Assembly: GCA_025808875.1 (NCBI GenBank)
Contig: CP075528.1
Coordinates: 3,904,473-3,968,472 of the forward strand
Source of the DNA: Enhydrobacter sp.
GTDB taxonomy: Bacteria > Pseudomonadota > Alphaproteobacteria > Reyranellales > Reyranellaceae
Length of the DNA: 64,000 nucleotides
Direction of reading: 5' to 3'
How positions within the stretch are numbered: position 1 is the first letter of the stretch; each line of letters begins with the position of its first letter. The translations under genes were made by a program, and so were the position numbers. This document shows positions 1 to 8,924 of the stretch, in pieces. The notes beneath the pieces were generated by a model. It was not told where the DNA came from. It worked only from the letters and a program-made list of their open reading frames with translations, and searched no databases.

Positions 1-411
1 GGCTGCACCATCTCCGAGTTCTTTGAGCGCTACGGCGAGGTCGAGTTCCGCGCCGGCGAACGGCGGGTCATCTCGCGCCTGCTCGAGGGTCCGCCCCATG
101 TTCTGTCGACGGGGGGCGGCGCCTACATCGACGAGGAGACCCGCGCGTTGATGCGCAGAAAGGCAATTACCGTGTGGCTGCGTGCCGATCTCGACGTGCT
201 GTACGAACGGGTGCGCCGGCGCGGACACCGTCCGCTGCTGCGCCAGGGCGAGCCGAGGGAAGTCCTCGAACGGCTCATGCAGCAGCGTTACCCGATCTAT
301 GCCGAGGCCGACATTGTCGTTGAATCGACCGCCCAGCCGGCCGAGCGGACCACGGAGCAGGTCGTCGAGGCGCTGCGCCGCCATCTGCAGCCATCGAGTG
401 CGCCGGCATGA
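1..411 (+). CDS. aroK: Shikimate kinase (5' end outside the window)
   Basis: Reading from base 1 in frame gives the C-terminal 136 residues of a shikimate kinase, which phosphorylates shikimate at the 3-hydroxyl in the chorismate pathway. The substrate-binding motif STGGGAYI and the lid/adenine-side motif RRRGHRPLL are intact. The P-loop lies upstream of the window. The stop overlaps the start of aroB as ATGA, so the two genes are translationally coupled, as is usual for aroKB. The internal ATG at 148 is not the start, because the conserved GGGA motif precedes it. Confidence 0.95.
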   Translation, partial: GCTISEFFERYGEVEFRAGERRVISRLLEGPPHVLSTGGGAYIDEETRALMRRKAITVWLRADLDVLYERVRRRGHRPLLRQGEPREVLERLMQQRYPIYAEADIVVESTAQPAERTTEQVVEALRRHLQPSSAPA

Positions 412-1535
412 CGGCGCACCGGACCGTTCGCGTCGATCTCGCCGGACGAAGCTACGACATCGTCATCGGCCCCGGACTCGTCGACCGCATGGGCCATTTG
501 GCAAGACCTGTACTCGGTTCGCGCAAAGTCATCGTCGTGACCGACGACATCGTGGCGCCACACTACGCCGAGCGAGTCGAGGCCTCTTTCCGTGCGGCCT
601 CGATCGAATCCACCACCCTGATCGTTCCGGCCGGCGAGACTAGCAAGCAGTTCGGCGCCTTCGACAAGCTGATGAACGATCTGCTCGATCGCCACCCCGA
701 CCGCAGGACGACGCTCGTCGCGCTGGGGGGCGGCGTGGTCGGCGATCTCACGGGCTTTGCCGCCTCCGTCCTGTTGCGGGGCGTCGACTTCATCCAGGTG
801 CCGACCACGCTGCTCGCGCAGGTCGATTCATCGGTCGGCGGCAAGACCGGGATCAATACCCGACACGGCAAGAACCTGATCGGCTCCTTCTATCAGCCGC
901 GGCTGGTCATCGCCGATACCGAGGTGTTGAACAGCTTGCCGCCGCGCGAGCTCCTCGCCGGCTATGCCGAGGTGGCCAAGTACGGGCTGATAGACGATCC
1001 GGACTTCTTCCGATGGTGCGAAGCGAACGGTCAGGCGCTGCTTGCCGGCGATGCCGACAAGCGCAGCTACGCCATCGAGCGCAGCTGTCTGGCCAAGGCC
1101 CGCATCGTCGCTGCCGACGAACGCGAAACGACAGACCTGCGCGCGCTGCTCAACCTCGGCCACACGTTCGGACATGCTCTCGAAGCCGAAACCGGCTTCG
1201 GCCCCGACCTGCTGCACGGCGAGGCGGTGGGCGTCGGGATGGCCCTCGCTTTCGACCTTTCCGTGCGGCTCGGACTCTGCTCCGCTGCAGACGCAGCGCG
1301 GGTTCGGTGCCATCTCGCCCAGGTCGGCCTGCCAGTGCGGCTGCGCACGATCGGTGGCGACAACCGCAGGACCTGGAACGCAGCGCGCCTGATCGAGCAC
1401 ATGCGCGGCGATAAGAAGGCCGAGGCCGGCCGGCTGACCTTCGTTCTCGCCCGCGGGATCGGCACAGCGTTCGTTAGCCGCGACGTCGACGAGGTCACGT
1501 TGCACGGCTTTCTGGACGACGCGATCGCCGCCTGA
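408..1535 (+). CDS. aroB: 3-dehydroquinate synthase
   Basis: Converts DAHP to 3-dehydroquinate, the second step of the shikimate pathway, using NAD+ and a divalent metal in the cytoplasm. The 375-residue length fits the family. Visible motifs are the glycine-rich NAD site LGGGVVGDLTGF, PTTLLAQVDSSVGGKTGIN, the metal-ligand region with GYAEVAKYG, and LNLGHTFGHALE followed by LLHGEAVGVGM, which carry the metal-binding histidines. It overlaps aroK by 4 bp and is followed 3 bp later by the CNNM/CorC gene, so the three probably form one transcript. Confidence 0.97.
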   Translation: MTAHRTVRVDLAGRSYDIVIGPGLVDRMGHLARPVLGSRKVIVVTDDIVAPHYAERVEASFRAASIESTTLIVPAGETSKQFGAFDKLMNDLLDRHPDRRTTLVALGGGVVGDLTGFAASVLLRGVDFIQVPTTLLAQVDSSVGGKTGINTRHGKNLIGSFYQPRLVIADTEVLNSLPPRELLAGYAEVAKYGLIDDPDFFRWCEANGQALLAGDADKRSYAIERSCLAKARIVAADERETTDLRALLNLGHTFGHALEAETGFGPDLLHGEAVGVGMALAFDLSVRLGLCSAADAARVRCHLAQVGLPVRLRTIGGDNRRTWNAARLIEHMRGDKKAEAGRLTFVLARGIGTAFVSRDVDEVTLHGFLDDAIAA

Positions 1536-1538
1536 GCC

Positions 1539-2855
1539 ATGACCGACGCGGATCCTTTCGCGCTGTCCGCCGCGATTGCCGGACCGCTCGTCGTGCTCTG
1601 CCTGCTGCTGTCGTTCTTTCTGTCGGCCGCGGAAACCGCGATCACGGGCGCGTCGCGACCGCGCATGCACAGGCTCGCACAGCAAGGCAGTCGGCGGGCT
1701 ACCCTGGTCAACTCCCTACTCGACCGCAAGGACCAGGCGGTCGGTGTCATCCTGCTCGGCAACAACCTGGTGAATATCCTCGCCGCATCGCTGTCCACGG
1801 CGGTGTTGACAGCCCTGTTCGGCGCCGCCGGCGTGGTCTACGCCACCATCGCAATCACGGCGCTGATCGTGCTGTTCGCCGAGGTCATGCCCAAGACCTG
1901 GGCTCTGCTGAATGCGGATCGTGTGGCGCTGGCGCTGTCGCCGTCTATCGCAGTGCTGCTGCGGGTGCTGGGCCCGATAGTGGGCACGGTAACGTTCGTC
2001 GCCCGCAGAATGCTCCGTCTGTTGGGCGTGCGCGCCGAGGTCCAGCAGGATGGCGAGGAGCATGTCGAGGCGCTGCGCGGCGCGATCGAACTGCACGGTG
2101 AGGGCCAGATCGGTGAGGCGGCGCCGGAAGAAAAGGCGATGCTACGATCGGTGCTCGATCTCGGCGACCGTACCGTCGGCGACGTGATGACCCATCGCGC
2201 AAGCGTTGTGCTGATCGACGCGGACGATCCGATCGACACCATCGTCGGCCAAGTACTGGCGGCGCCCTATACCCGCATTCCCCTGATCCGCAAGCAACCC
2301 GACAACATCCTCGGCGTCCTCCATGCCAAGGACTTGTTCCGGGCGATCAAGGCGGCCGGCGATTCGGCGACGGTCCGGATCGCCGACGTCATGACGGCAC
2401 CCTGGTTCATTCCAGAGTCGACCAGTCTGTTCGACCAGCTGCAGGCGTTCCGCACGCGTCACGAGCACTTCGCGATCGTCGTCGACGAGTACGGTGCACT
2501 TCGCGGCATCGTCACGCTGGAGGATATCATCGAAGAGATCGTCGGCGACATCGAGGACGAGCACGATGCGATCCGACGGGGTGTCGTCCGCCGCGACGAC
2601 GGCAGCCTGGTCTGCCAGGGCGACGTGCCGATCCGCGACCTCAATCGCGAGTTCGGCTGGCGGCTTCCCGAGGGTGTCGCCATCACCATCGCCGGCCTCG
2701 TGCTCCACGAGGCGCGCCGCATCCCGGAGGTGGGGCAAGTCTATGCTTTCCACGGCTTCCGTTTCGAAATTCTGAAGCGCGAGGGCACCCGAATCGCCGA
2801 GTTGCGGATCGTCCCCACCGCGGCCATACAAGCGGCCAAGATCCAGGCACCATAG
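1539..2855 (+). CDS. CNNM/CBS-domain membrane protein (HlyC/CorC family)
   Basis: A 438-residue inner-membrane protein. The N-terminal DUF21/CNNM domain (about residues 5-185) has three or four hydrophobic segments, and the motif NNLVNILAASL is typical. Two CBS repeats follow (about 210-340, with VVDEYGALRGIVTLEDIIEEIVGDIEDE at the end of the second), then a CorC_HlyC domain (about 350-430). The family is tied to magnesium or cobalt efflux and homeostasis; a role as a haemolysin is only an old label. It sits directly behind aroKB, a conserved alphaproteobacterial order. Confidence 0.9.
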   Translation: MTDADPFALSAAIAGPLVVLCLLLSFFLSAAETAITGASRPRMHRLAQQGSRRATLVNSLLDRKDQAVGVILLGNNLVNILAASLSTAVLTALFGAAGVVYATIAITALIVLFAEVMPKTWALLNADRVALALSPSIAVLLRVLGPIVGTVTFVARRMLRLLGVRAEVQQDGEEHVEALRGAIELHGEGQIGEAAPEEKAMLRSVLDLGDRTVGDVMTHRASVVLIDADDPIDTIVGQVLAAPYTRIPLIRKQPDNILGVLHAKDLFRAIKAAGDSATVRIADVMTAPWFIPESTSLFDQLQAFRTRHEHFAIVVDEYGALRGIVTLEDIIEEIVGDIEDEHDAIRRGVVRRDDGSLVCQGDVPIRDLNREFGWRLPEGVAITIAGLVLHEARRIPEVGQVYAFHGFRFEILKREGTRIAELRIVPTAAIQAAKIQAP

Positions 2856-2867
2856 AAGAGGTTCAAC

Positions 2868-3518
2868 ATGCCGCTTTCGCCGCCGGTCGGGCGACAGCAC
2901 CTGCATACGCGCCGCGTCACCTGCCAAGGCTTCTTCCGCAAGGACGGGCTCTGGGACATCGAGGGGCGCATCACCGACGAAAAGACCTACGAGCACCCCA
3001 ATGAATGGCGTGGCGCGCTCAAGCCGGGCGACCTCGTCCACGACATGTCGATCCGTCTCACGCTCGACCACAAACTCACCATCGTCAACGTCGAGGCGGT
3101 GACGGACAGTTCACCCTACCGAGTCTGCGGCGAGATCGCGCCCGACTTCAGGAAACTGATCGGACTCAGGATCGGCGGCGGCTTCCACCGTGCCGTGCGC
3201 GAGCGGCTGGGCGGCGTGCACGGCTGCACGCACATCGTCGAATTGCTGGGCCCGGTGGCGACCACCGCCTTCCAGACCATGTCGTCGCGCAAGGCCCGCG
3301 ACCTCAATCGCGCTCATCGCGCCGAAAAAGGCGCTCTTCCGCCGCCCGACGACGCGAAAGTCAGGGCGCCGCGCAAGCCCTATGTGATCGACACCTGTCA
3401 TGCCTGGGCGGCGAACGGGGAAGTGGTGAAGCGCTGGGCGCCTCATTTCTACACCGGCCCGGGCGCGGAAGCCGTGCGCGCCGCCGCCGAAGGCAAGGAA
3501 ATCGAGATGGACGGCTGA
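2868..3518 (+). CDS. DUF2889 family protein
   Basis: A soluble 216-residue protein. It matches DUF2889 from the opening LHTRRVTCQGFFRKDGLWDIEG through RLTLDHKLTIVNVEA, the cysteine-containing GCTHIVELLGP and the C-terminal DTCHAWAANGEVVKRWAP. The function of the family is not known. An AGAAGAGG ribosome binding site precedes the ATG, and the gene follows the CNNM gene by 12 bp. DUF2889 genes often lie beside aromatic or acyl-CoA catabolic genes, but nothing here shows a substrate. Confidence 0.85.
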   Translation: MPLSPPVGRQHLHTRRVTCQGFFRKDGLWDIEGRITDEKTYEHPNEWRGALKPGDLVHDMSIRLTLDHKLTIVNVEAVTDSSPYRVCGEIAPDFRKLIGLRIGGGFHRAVRERLGGVHGCTHIVELLGPVATTAFQTMSSRKARDLNRAHRAEKGALPPPDDAKVRAPRKPYVIDTCHAWAANGEVVKRWAPHFYTGPGAEAVRAAAEGKEIEMDG

Positions 3519-3529
3519 CGACGGCGCCG

Positions 3530-3811
3530 TCAGCGGCGTCCGTCTTCGGCTGGCGTCAGCGTCGTCAGCGCCAGCGCATGAAGGCCCGCGTCGAGTTCTT
3601 CCTTGAGCGTTTCGTAGACCAGCCGCTGGCGATGCACGCGGCTCTTGCCCTCGAACTCGACCGAGACGATCTCGACCCGGAAGTGCGATTCCCCGCCTTC
3701 GCGATGGCCGGCGTGACCGCGATGCTTCGACGACTCGTCCTCGATCGAGAGCCGAGTCGGCGTGAACCGCTTCCGCAACTTGCTGTCAATCGCCATCGCC
3801 ACCGCGCCCAT
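3530..3811 (-). CDS. BolA family protein
   Basis: A small protein of about 93 residues with the BolA fold: FTPTRLSIEDESSKHRGH, then the helix-turn region SHFRVEIVSVEFEGKSRVHRQRLVY, and a C-terminal helix. BolA proteins pair with monothiol glutaredoxins and handle Fe-S clusters. The invariant histidine in KSRVHRQRLVY is present. The frame opens at a GTG (3823), but the ATG at 3811, with an upstream GAGGCGG, fits the family length better. It runs convergent to the DUF2889 gene and divergent from the J-domain gene, a conserved alphaproteobacterial arrangement. Confidence 0.88.
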   Translation of the reverse strand: MGAVAMAIDSKLRKRFTPTRLSIEDESSKHRGHAGHREGGESHFRVEIVSVEFEGKSRVHRQRLVYETLKEELDAGLHALALTTLTPAEDGRR

Positions 3812-3858
3812 CAGCCGCCTCACTTGCCCGTTCTATCCGTTCGCCACATATTAGATGA

Positions 3859-4434
3859 ATGCCCCGGCGGCGAGCGAATCCTCTGGCGGCGCGCGACGAC
3901 GCAGAGCCCTATCGGCGAGTCTGCGAATCGCCCGGCTGTCGATTGCACGGCGAGTATCGTGCTCCCCGCGCGCGCGATCGGCTGAACGAATATCGATGGT
4001 TCTGCCTCGAGCACGTTCGGGAATACAACAAAAAGTGGGACTACTTCGCCGGCCTCGACGCCGAGCAGATCGAGGCGCACATCCGCGCCGACACGATCTG
4101 GCGGCGCCCGGTCTGGCCGCTCGGCGGTCGGCACAACGGCGGTCCGAGGATCCACGATCCGCTCGATCTTGCAGACGATGCAGGCCTCGGCGAACGACCC
4201 GCCCCGCGGCTCGACGGCGGCGAGCAACTCACGCCCGCCGAACGCAACGCATTGGGAGTTCTTGAACTTTCGTGGCCTTTGACCCAGGCGGACGTGAAAT
4301 CTCGTTACAAGGAATTGGTCAAGCTCCACCATCCCGACGCCAATGGAGGCGCGCGGGAAGCAGAAGAAAAGCTCAAGGAAATCAACGCCGCCTATTCCAC
4401 CCTGCGGGCATCGGAGAACCTGCCGGTCGAGTGA
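3859..4434 (+). CDS. J-domain protein, short DnaJ-like
   Basis: A 191-residue protein with a C-terminal J domain (about 130-188) that carries the HPD tripeptide in KLHHPDANGG; this motif stimulates the DnaK ATPase. The N-terminal half (CESPGCRLHGEYRAP ... YRWFCLEHVREYNKKWDYF) has a CxxxxC plus a later Cys-His pair, suggesting a small metal-binding element. It has no G/F or zinc-finger regions of classical DnaJ. Two overlapping ATGs exist (3855, 3859), and only the frame from 3859 gives this protein. It lies between bolA and cobS, as in many alphaproteobacteria. Confidence 0.87.
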   Translation: MPRRRANPLAARDDAEPYRRVCESPGCRLHGEYRAPRARDRLNEYRWFCLEHVREYNKKWDYFAGLDAEQIEAHIRADTIWRRPVWPLGGRHNGGPRIHDPLDLADDAGLGERPAPRLDGGEQLTPAERNALGVLELSWPLTQADVKSRYKELVKLHHPDANGGAREAEEKLKEINAAYSTLRASENLPVE

Positions 4435-4545
4435 CGTGCTTCCTGCAGACCTGAAGCGTCCATTTGCCCGCTTGCGGTGCACAAAGCGGCTTGCGACACT
4501 GCGCAGGGCCCGCAATTTGGCGGGCATTGTTTTGTAGGACATGTG

Positions 4546-5550
4546 ATGGCTTCGACGACGACCGCGGCCCGGCAGAACGTGTCGGGCATGCCGGATATCA
4601 AGGTTTCCGCCCGTCAGCTCTTCGGCATCGACACGGACATGGAAGTGCCAGCCTTCAGTGCGGCCACCGAGCACGTGCCGCAGGTCGACGACGCCTACCT
4701 GTTCGATCACGACACGACAATGGCGATTCTCGCCGGCTTCGCCTTCAACCGACGCGTCATGGTTCAAGGCTACCACGGCACCGGCAAGTCGACGCACATC
4801 GAGCAGGTGGCGGCGCGCCTAAACTGGCCCTGCCTTCGCGTGAACCTCGACAGCCACATCAGCCGCATCGACCTGATCGGCAAGGACGCGATCGTGCTGC
4901 GCGACGGCAAGCAGGTCACCGAGTTCCGCGAGGGCATCCTGCCGTGGGCGCTGCAGAACCCGACGGCGCTGGTATTCGATGAATACGATGCCGGCCGCGC
5001 CGACGTCATGTTCGTGATCCAGCGCGTGCTCGAGGTCGACGGCAAGCTCACCCTGCTCGACCAAAACAAGGTGATTCATCCACATCCGGCATTCCGTCTG
5101 TTCTCGACCGCCAACACCGTCGGACTCGGCGACACGACCGGTCTCTATCACGGCACGCAGCAGATTAACCAGGGTCAGATGGATCGCTGGTCGATCGTGA
5201 CGACGCTCAATTACCTGCCGCACGAGCAGGAAGTGGGTATCGTCGCAGCCAAGACGCCGTTCTACGACAATGAGGAAGGCCGCAAGATCATCTCGGCGAT
5301 GGTGGCGCTCGCCGACCTCACTCGCGCCGGCTTCATCGCCGGCGACATTTCGACCGTGATGTCGCCGCGCACGGTGATCACGTGGGCCGAGAACGCCCGC
5401 ATCTTCGGCGGCGACATCGGTTTCGCCTTCCGTCTCACCTTCCTCAACAAGTGCGACGAGGTCGAACGCAGTACGCTGGCCGAGTACTACCAACGCTGCT
5501 TCGGCAAGGAATTGCCGGCGAGCAGCGGCAAGGGCGGAAAGCTGCACTAA
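4546..5550 (+). CDS. cobS: Cobaltochelatase subunit CobS
   Basis: The AAA+ ATPase subunit of the aerobic CobNST cobaltochelatase, which inserts cobalt into hydrogenobyrinate a,c-diamide. The 334-residue product has the Walker A motif GYHGTGKST, Walker B ALVFDEYDAG and the sensor region FRLFSTANTVGLGD. The frame opens further upstream at 4477, but the ATG at 4546 has a TAGGA ribosome binding site five bases away and matches known CobS N-termini (SARQLFGIDTD). cobT follows after 9 bp. No cobalamin riboswitch is visible upstream. Confidence 0.96.
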   Translation: MASTTTAARQNVSGMPDIKVSARQLFGIDTDMEVPAFSAATEHVPQVDDAYLFDHDTTMAILAGFAFNRRVMVQGYHGTGKSTHIEQVAARLNWPCLRVNLDSHISRIDLIGKDAIVLRDGKQVTEFREGILPWALQNPTALVFDEYDAGRADVMFVIQRVLEVDGKLTLLDQNKVIHPHPAFRLFSTANTVGLGDTTGLYHGTQQINQGQMDRWSIVTTLNYLPHEQEVGIVAAKTPFYDNEEGRKIISAMVALADLTRAGFIAGDISTVMSPRTVITWAENARIFGGDIGFAFRLTFLNKCDEVERSTLAEYYQRCFGKELPASSGKGGKLH

Positions 5551-5559
5551 GAGGGCCTG

Positions 5560-7485
5560 ATGGCCAAGGACACGACGCCCATCGAGGAATTCCGCCGGGT
5601 CACCGCGACCACGATGCGGGCGATTTCGAAGAAGGACGTGAACGTCTCATTCGTGCCCGACGGCGGTTCGCTGCTCGGCCAGGAGGCGCGCATCACCGTG
5701 CCGGCACGCGACCTGCCGGTCGAGGACGTGAGCCGCGTGCGCGGCGAAGCCGATTCGATGGCGCTCAAGCTACGCCATCACGATCGCAAGATGCACCTGC
5801 GGCGCGTGCCGCGCGGCGAGACCGCTCGGGCGATCTTCGAGGCCGTCGAGCAGGTTCGCGTCGAGGCGCTCGGTGCCCGGCGCATGGCCGGCGTCGCCGA
5901 CAACCTCTCCGCCCTCTGGCGGCAGCGCTCCGATCAGCGCGGGCATGCCCGCATCAAATCCAAGGACGATGCGCCTATCGCCGACGTGATCGGGCTGATC
6001 GCCCGCGAGCAGCTCCTGGGCGCGGCACCTCCCGACGCGGCCAGGGCGATGGTGGACATGTGGCGCGCCGACATCGAGGCCGCCGCCGGCCGCGACTTCC
6101 AGAAGCTCAAGGACGCGCTCGCCAATCAGGATGCCTTCGCCCGCGCGGCACGCCAGCTGATCCGCGACCTCAAGCTCGGCGATGAATCGGCCGACCTGCA
6201 GGACGAGGACCAGGAGGAGAGCCAGGACCAGGAGAACGCCGACGGCCAGTCCAACGAGACCGGCGATGACCAGAGCGATTCCAGCGAGACGCACGGCTAC
6301 GGCGCCCAGGGCGAGGAAACCGAGGACGCGTCGGAGCAGGACGATGCGTCCGAGACCGTCGCCGACCAGGCGCAGACCGAGATGCAGATGGGATCGGGCG
6401 ACGAGGAGGAGCCGGGCCGCGCCGAACGCCCATGGCTGCCGCCCGGCGCGCTTTCCAACGAGCCGCTCGGCCAGCAGTATCATGCCTACACGACGAAGTT
6501 CGACGAAATCGTCGAGGCCGAGATGCTCTGCGACGCCGAGGAGCTTGGCCGCCTGCGCAACCATCTCGACCAGCAGCTCAGCCATCTGCAGGGCGTGATC
6601 GGCAAGCTCGCCAATCGCCTGCAGCGCCGGCTGCTGGCGCAGCAGAATCGCGCCTGGGAGTTCGATCTCGACGAAGGCATGCTCGATGCGGCGCGGCTCA
6701 CGCGCATCATCACCAACCCGATGCATTCGCTGTCCTACAAGATCGAGAAGGACACGAACTTCCGCGACACCGTGGTGACGCTGCTGATCGACAATTCCGG
6801 CTCGATGCGCGGCCGGCCGATCACGGTCGCGGCGATGAGCGCCGACATCCTGGCGCGCACGCTCGAGCGCTGCGGCGTCAAGGTCGAGATCCTGGGCTTC
6901 ACCACCCGTGCCTGGAAGGGCGGCCAGAGCCGCGAGCAGTGGCTGGCAGCCGGCAAGCCCGCCAATTCAGGCCGCCTCAACGACCTGCGCCACATCATCT
7001 ACAAGCCGGCGGACGCGCCCTGGCGACGGGCGCGCAAGAATCTCGGCCTGATGCTGCGCGAGGGCATCCTCAAGGAGAATATCGACGGCGAGGCGCTCCT
7101 GTGGGCGCACAACCGCCTGCTGCCGCGCCCCGAGGAACGCAAGATCATGATGGTGATCTCCGACGGTGCGCCGGTCGACGATTCGACCCTGTCGGTCAAC
7201 CCGGGCAACTATCTGGAGCGCCATTTGCGCGACGTCATCGACTGGATCGAGACGCGCTCGCCGGTCGAGCTGATCGCCATCGGCATCGGCCACGATGTCA
7301 CGCGCTACTACCGTCGCGCCGTCACGATCGTCGATGCCGACCAGCTCGGCGGCACGATGATGGAGCAGCTCGCCTCCCTTTTCGATGAGGAGGAGACCAA
7401 GGAACTGCGCACCATGCATGGACGTTCGGCCAACCGGGCGACCCGGGGCGCGACAACCAAGTCGGGTGGCCGCCGCACCGCCTGA
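5560..7485 (+). CDS. cobT: Cobaltochelatase subunit CobT
   Basis: The second AAA/vWA-type subunit of the CobNST cobalt-insertion complex; 641 residues. The N-terminal CobT domain spans about 1-200. A strongly acidic linker rich in D, E and Q lies at about 205-290. The C-terminal vWA domain begins near residue 405 with the MIDAS motif DNSGSMRG, and MVISDGAPVDDSTL follows. It is co-transcribed with cobS (9-bp gap). The large CobN subunit is not in this window. Together with the B12-dependent mutase at 14.3-16.5 kb, it shows that the organism makes cobalamin aerobically. Confidence 0.96.
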   Translation: MAKDTTPIEEFRRVTATTMRAISKKDVNVSFVPDGGSLLGQEARITVPARDLPVEDVSRVRGEADSMALKLRHHDRKMHLRRVPRGETARAIFEAVEQVRVEALGARRMAGVADNLSALWRQRSDQRGHARIKSKDDAPIADVIGLIAREQLLGAAPPDAARAMVDMWRADIEAAAGRDFQKLKDALANQDAFARAARQLIRDLKLGDESADLQDEDQEESQDQENADGQSNETGDDQSDSSETHGYGAQGEETEDASEQDDASETVADQAQTEMQMGSGDEEEPGRAERPWLPPGALSNEPLGQQYHAYTTKFDEIVEAEMLCDAEELGRLRNHLDQQLSHLQGVIGKLANRLQRRLLAQQNRAWEFDLDEGMLDAARLTRIITNPMHSLSYKIEKDTNFRDTVVTLLIDNSGSMRGRPITVAAMSADILARTLERCGVKVEILGFTTRAWKGGQSREQWLAAGKPANSGRLNDLRHIIYKPADAPWRRARKNLGLMLREGILKENIDGEALLWAHNRLLPRPEERKIMMVISDGAPVDDSTLSVNPGNYLERHLRDVIDWIETRSPVELIAIGIGHDVTRYYRRAVTIVDADQLGGTMMEQLASLFDEEETKELRTMHGRSANRATRGATTKSGGRRTA

Positions 7486-7528
7486 TCTCCCGGCATCGCG
7501 CCGATCCGTGCTAGAGCGGACGCGCCCC

Positions 7529-8536
7529 ATGCGCGCCGCCTTCCGGTCGTTCACCACCTTCTGCCTACTGATCGCCGCCGCCTGCGCCGGCGCGCCGCCG
7601 CCCGCTCCCGTGGGAGCGCAGGATCTGTCTGTCCAGATCCGTTCCTCCGTGCTCACGCTCAAGCTCGACGACCCGCAGGCGAGGCAGGTCGGCCGACTGA
7701 AGTGGCGCGGCGGCGTGGCGATGACGGCCAGCTCGCCGAATTTCGGCGGCTGGTCCGACCTCCACGTCGCACCGGACGGGCGCTCGCTCACCGCGATCTC
7801 CGACGAGGGGAGCTGGCTCACCGCCATCGTCGCCTACGATTCCGACGGCAATCTCGCGGGGTTGAGCGGCGCGCGTATCGGCTCCCTCCGCGGCCTCGAC
7901 GGCCTGCCCATCCGCGACAAGGCGCTCGCCGACGCCGAAGGACTGGCAAGGCTGCCTGACGGCGGCTGGCTGGTGTCGTTCGAGCGTCAACACCGGATCT
8001 GGCGCTACGCCGAACTGGACGCCCCGCCGAAGCCGGTCGAGGGAGCGCCGGAGTTTGCACAGCAACCGAACAATGGCGGGATCGAAGCGTTGGCGGCGCT
8101 GCCCGATGGCCGCGTGGTCGCCATCAGCGAGGATCTGGCGACGCGGTCCGGCGCAACCGCCGGATGGATCGGCACGCCGGCTGGCAATGGCCGCTACAAC
8201 TGGCAGGGCTTTGCCTATGCCGCCCGCCCGGACTTCCGGCCCACGGCGTTGACAAGGTTGCCCGACGGTTCGTTCGCGGCACTCGAGCGCGCTTTCGACA
8301 TGGTGCGCGGCGTGCGTTGCCGCGTCGTGCGCTTTCCCGCATCGCAGCTCCAGCCGGGCGGCACCGTCCAGCCGGAAGAGCTGGCGTTCCTCGCTTCGCC
8401 CTATGCGGTAGACAACCTCGAAGGCATCGCAGCAACGGTCGGCCGGCGCGGCGAGACGTTGCTGTGGCTGATGTCGGACGACAACTTCAACCCGCTGCAG
8501 CGCAACATCCTGCTGCTGTTCGAGCTGGAAAACTAA
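7529..8536 (+). CDS. Exported esterase-like/phytase-like beta-propeller protein
   Basis: About 335 residues with an N-terminal signal peptide (FCLLIAAACAGAPPPAP) and a body that matches the esterase-like activity of phytase family (PF13449): LHVAPDGRSLTAISDEGSW, DAEGLARLPDGGWLVSFERQHRIWRY, NNGGIEALAALPDGRVVAISED and DNLEGIAATV. The substrate is unknown. The frame is open from 7385 inside cobT, but the ATG at 7529 begins the signal peptide. Its stop codon lies in the A-tract of the rpmB terminator, so the two genes converge with 9 bp between them. Confidence 0.85.
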   Translation: MRAAFRSFTTFCLLIAAACAGAPPPAPVGAQDLSVQIRSSVLTLKLDDPQARQVGRLKWRGGVAMTASSPNFGGWSDLHVAPDGRSLTAISDEGSWLTAIVAYDSDGNLAGLSGARIGSLRGLDGLPIRDKALADAEGLARLPDGGWLVSFERQHRIWRYAELDAPPKPVEGAPEFAQQPNNGGIEALAALPDGRVVAISEDLATRSGATAGWIGTPAGNGRYNWQGFAYAARPDFRPTALTRLPDGSFAALERAFDMVRGVRCRVVRFPASQLQPGGTVQPEELAFLASPYAVDNLEGIAATVGRRGETLLWLMSDDNFNPLQRNILLLFELEN

Positions 8537-8557
8537 AAAGGCCGCTTACGCGGCCTT
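8534..8557 (-). terminator. Rho-independent terminator of rpmB
   Basis: The stem AAGGCCGC / GCGGCCTT has a 4-base loop that contains the rpmB stop codon. On the minus strand it is followed by a T-run (the plus-strand AAAAA at 8534-8538). The stop codon of the convergent esterase-like gene also lies in this A-tract, so one short element closes both genes. Confidence 0.8.
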
Positions 8558-8851
8558 CTTGGCATCCTTCTTCACCTTGGCCGATACGACCCGGCGCTTC
8601 AGCACCTTCATTTCCGGGCTGAGCTTGCTGTCGTTGGTGCCCAGGAGGAAGGCGTCGATGCCGCCATTGTGCTCGATGGTCTTCAGCCCGCGCGGCGTGA
8701 CGCGCAGTCGCACCGAATGGCCCAGCGCATCCGACAGGACCGAAGAGACCTGCAGGTTGGACATGAACCGGCGCTTGGACTTGTTGTTGGCGTGGCTGAC
8801 ATTGTGACCGTACTGGACGGCCTTGCCCGAAACGGCGCAACGACGAGGCAT
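8546..8851 (-). CDS. rpmB: 50S ribosomal protein L28
   Basis: A 101-residue bL28 of the alphaproteobacterial long form: MPRRCAVSGKAVQYGHNVSHANN, then KRRFMSNLQ, then a basic C-terminal tail ending in lysines and alanines. It is a component of the large ribosomal subunit. The gene is monocistronic, flanked by a terminator on each side, and converges on the esterase-like gene. Confidence 0.97.
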   Translation of the reverse strand: MPRRCAVSGKAVQYGHNVSHANNKSKRRFMSNLQVSSVLSDALGHSVRLRVTPRGLKTIEHNGGIDAFLLGTNDSKLSPEMKVLKRRVVSAKVKKDAKKAA

Positions 8852-8864
8852 GACGATATCCGCT

Positions 8865-8890
8865 AAAAAACGATCCCGCCGGGCGGCGGG
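8865..8890 (-). terminator. Rho-independent terminator after the UPF0260 gene
   Basis: On the minus strand, CCCGCC-GCCC-GGCGGG is followed by ATCG and a run of six T (plus-strand A-run 8865-8870). It separates the meaB/UPF0260 transcript from rpmB. Confidence 0.75.
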
Positions 8891-8924
8891 AAGGCCGGCT
8901 TTTTAGGGTCCGCAGGGGGCCTCG

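Noticed and set aside
4435..4545. Cobalamin riboswitch before cobS
   Set aside because: The 111-bp leader is too short and lacks a recognisable B12 box.
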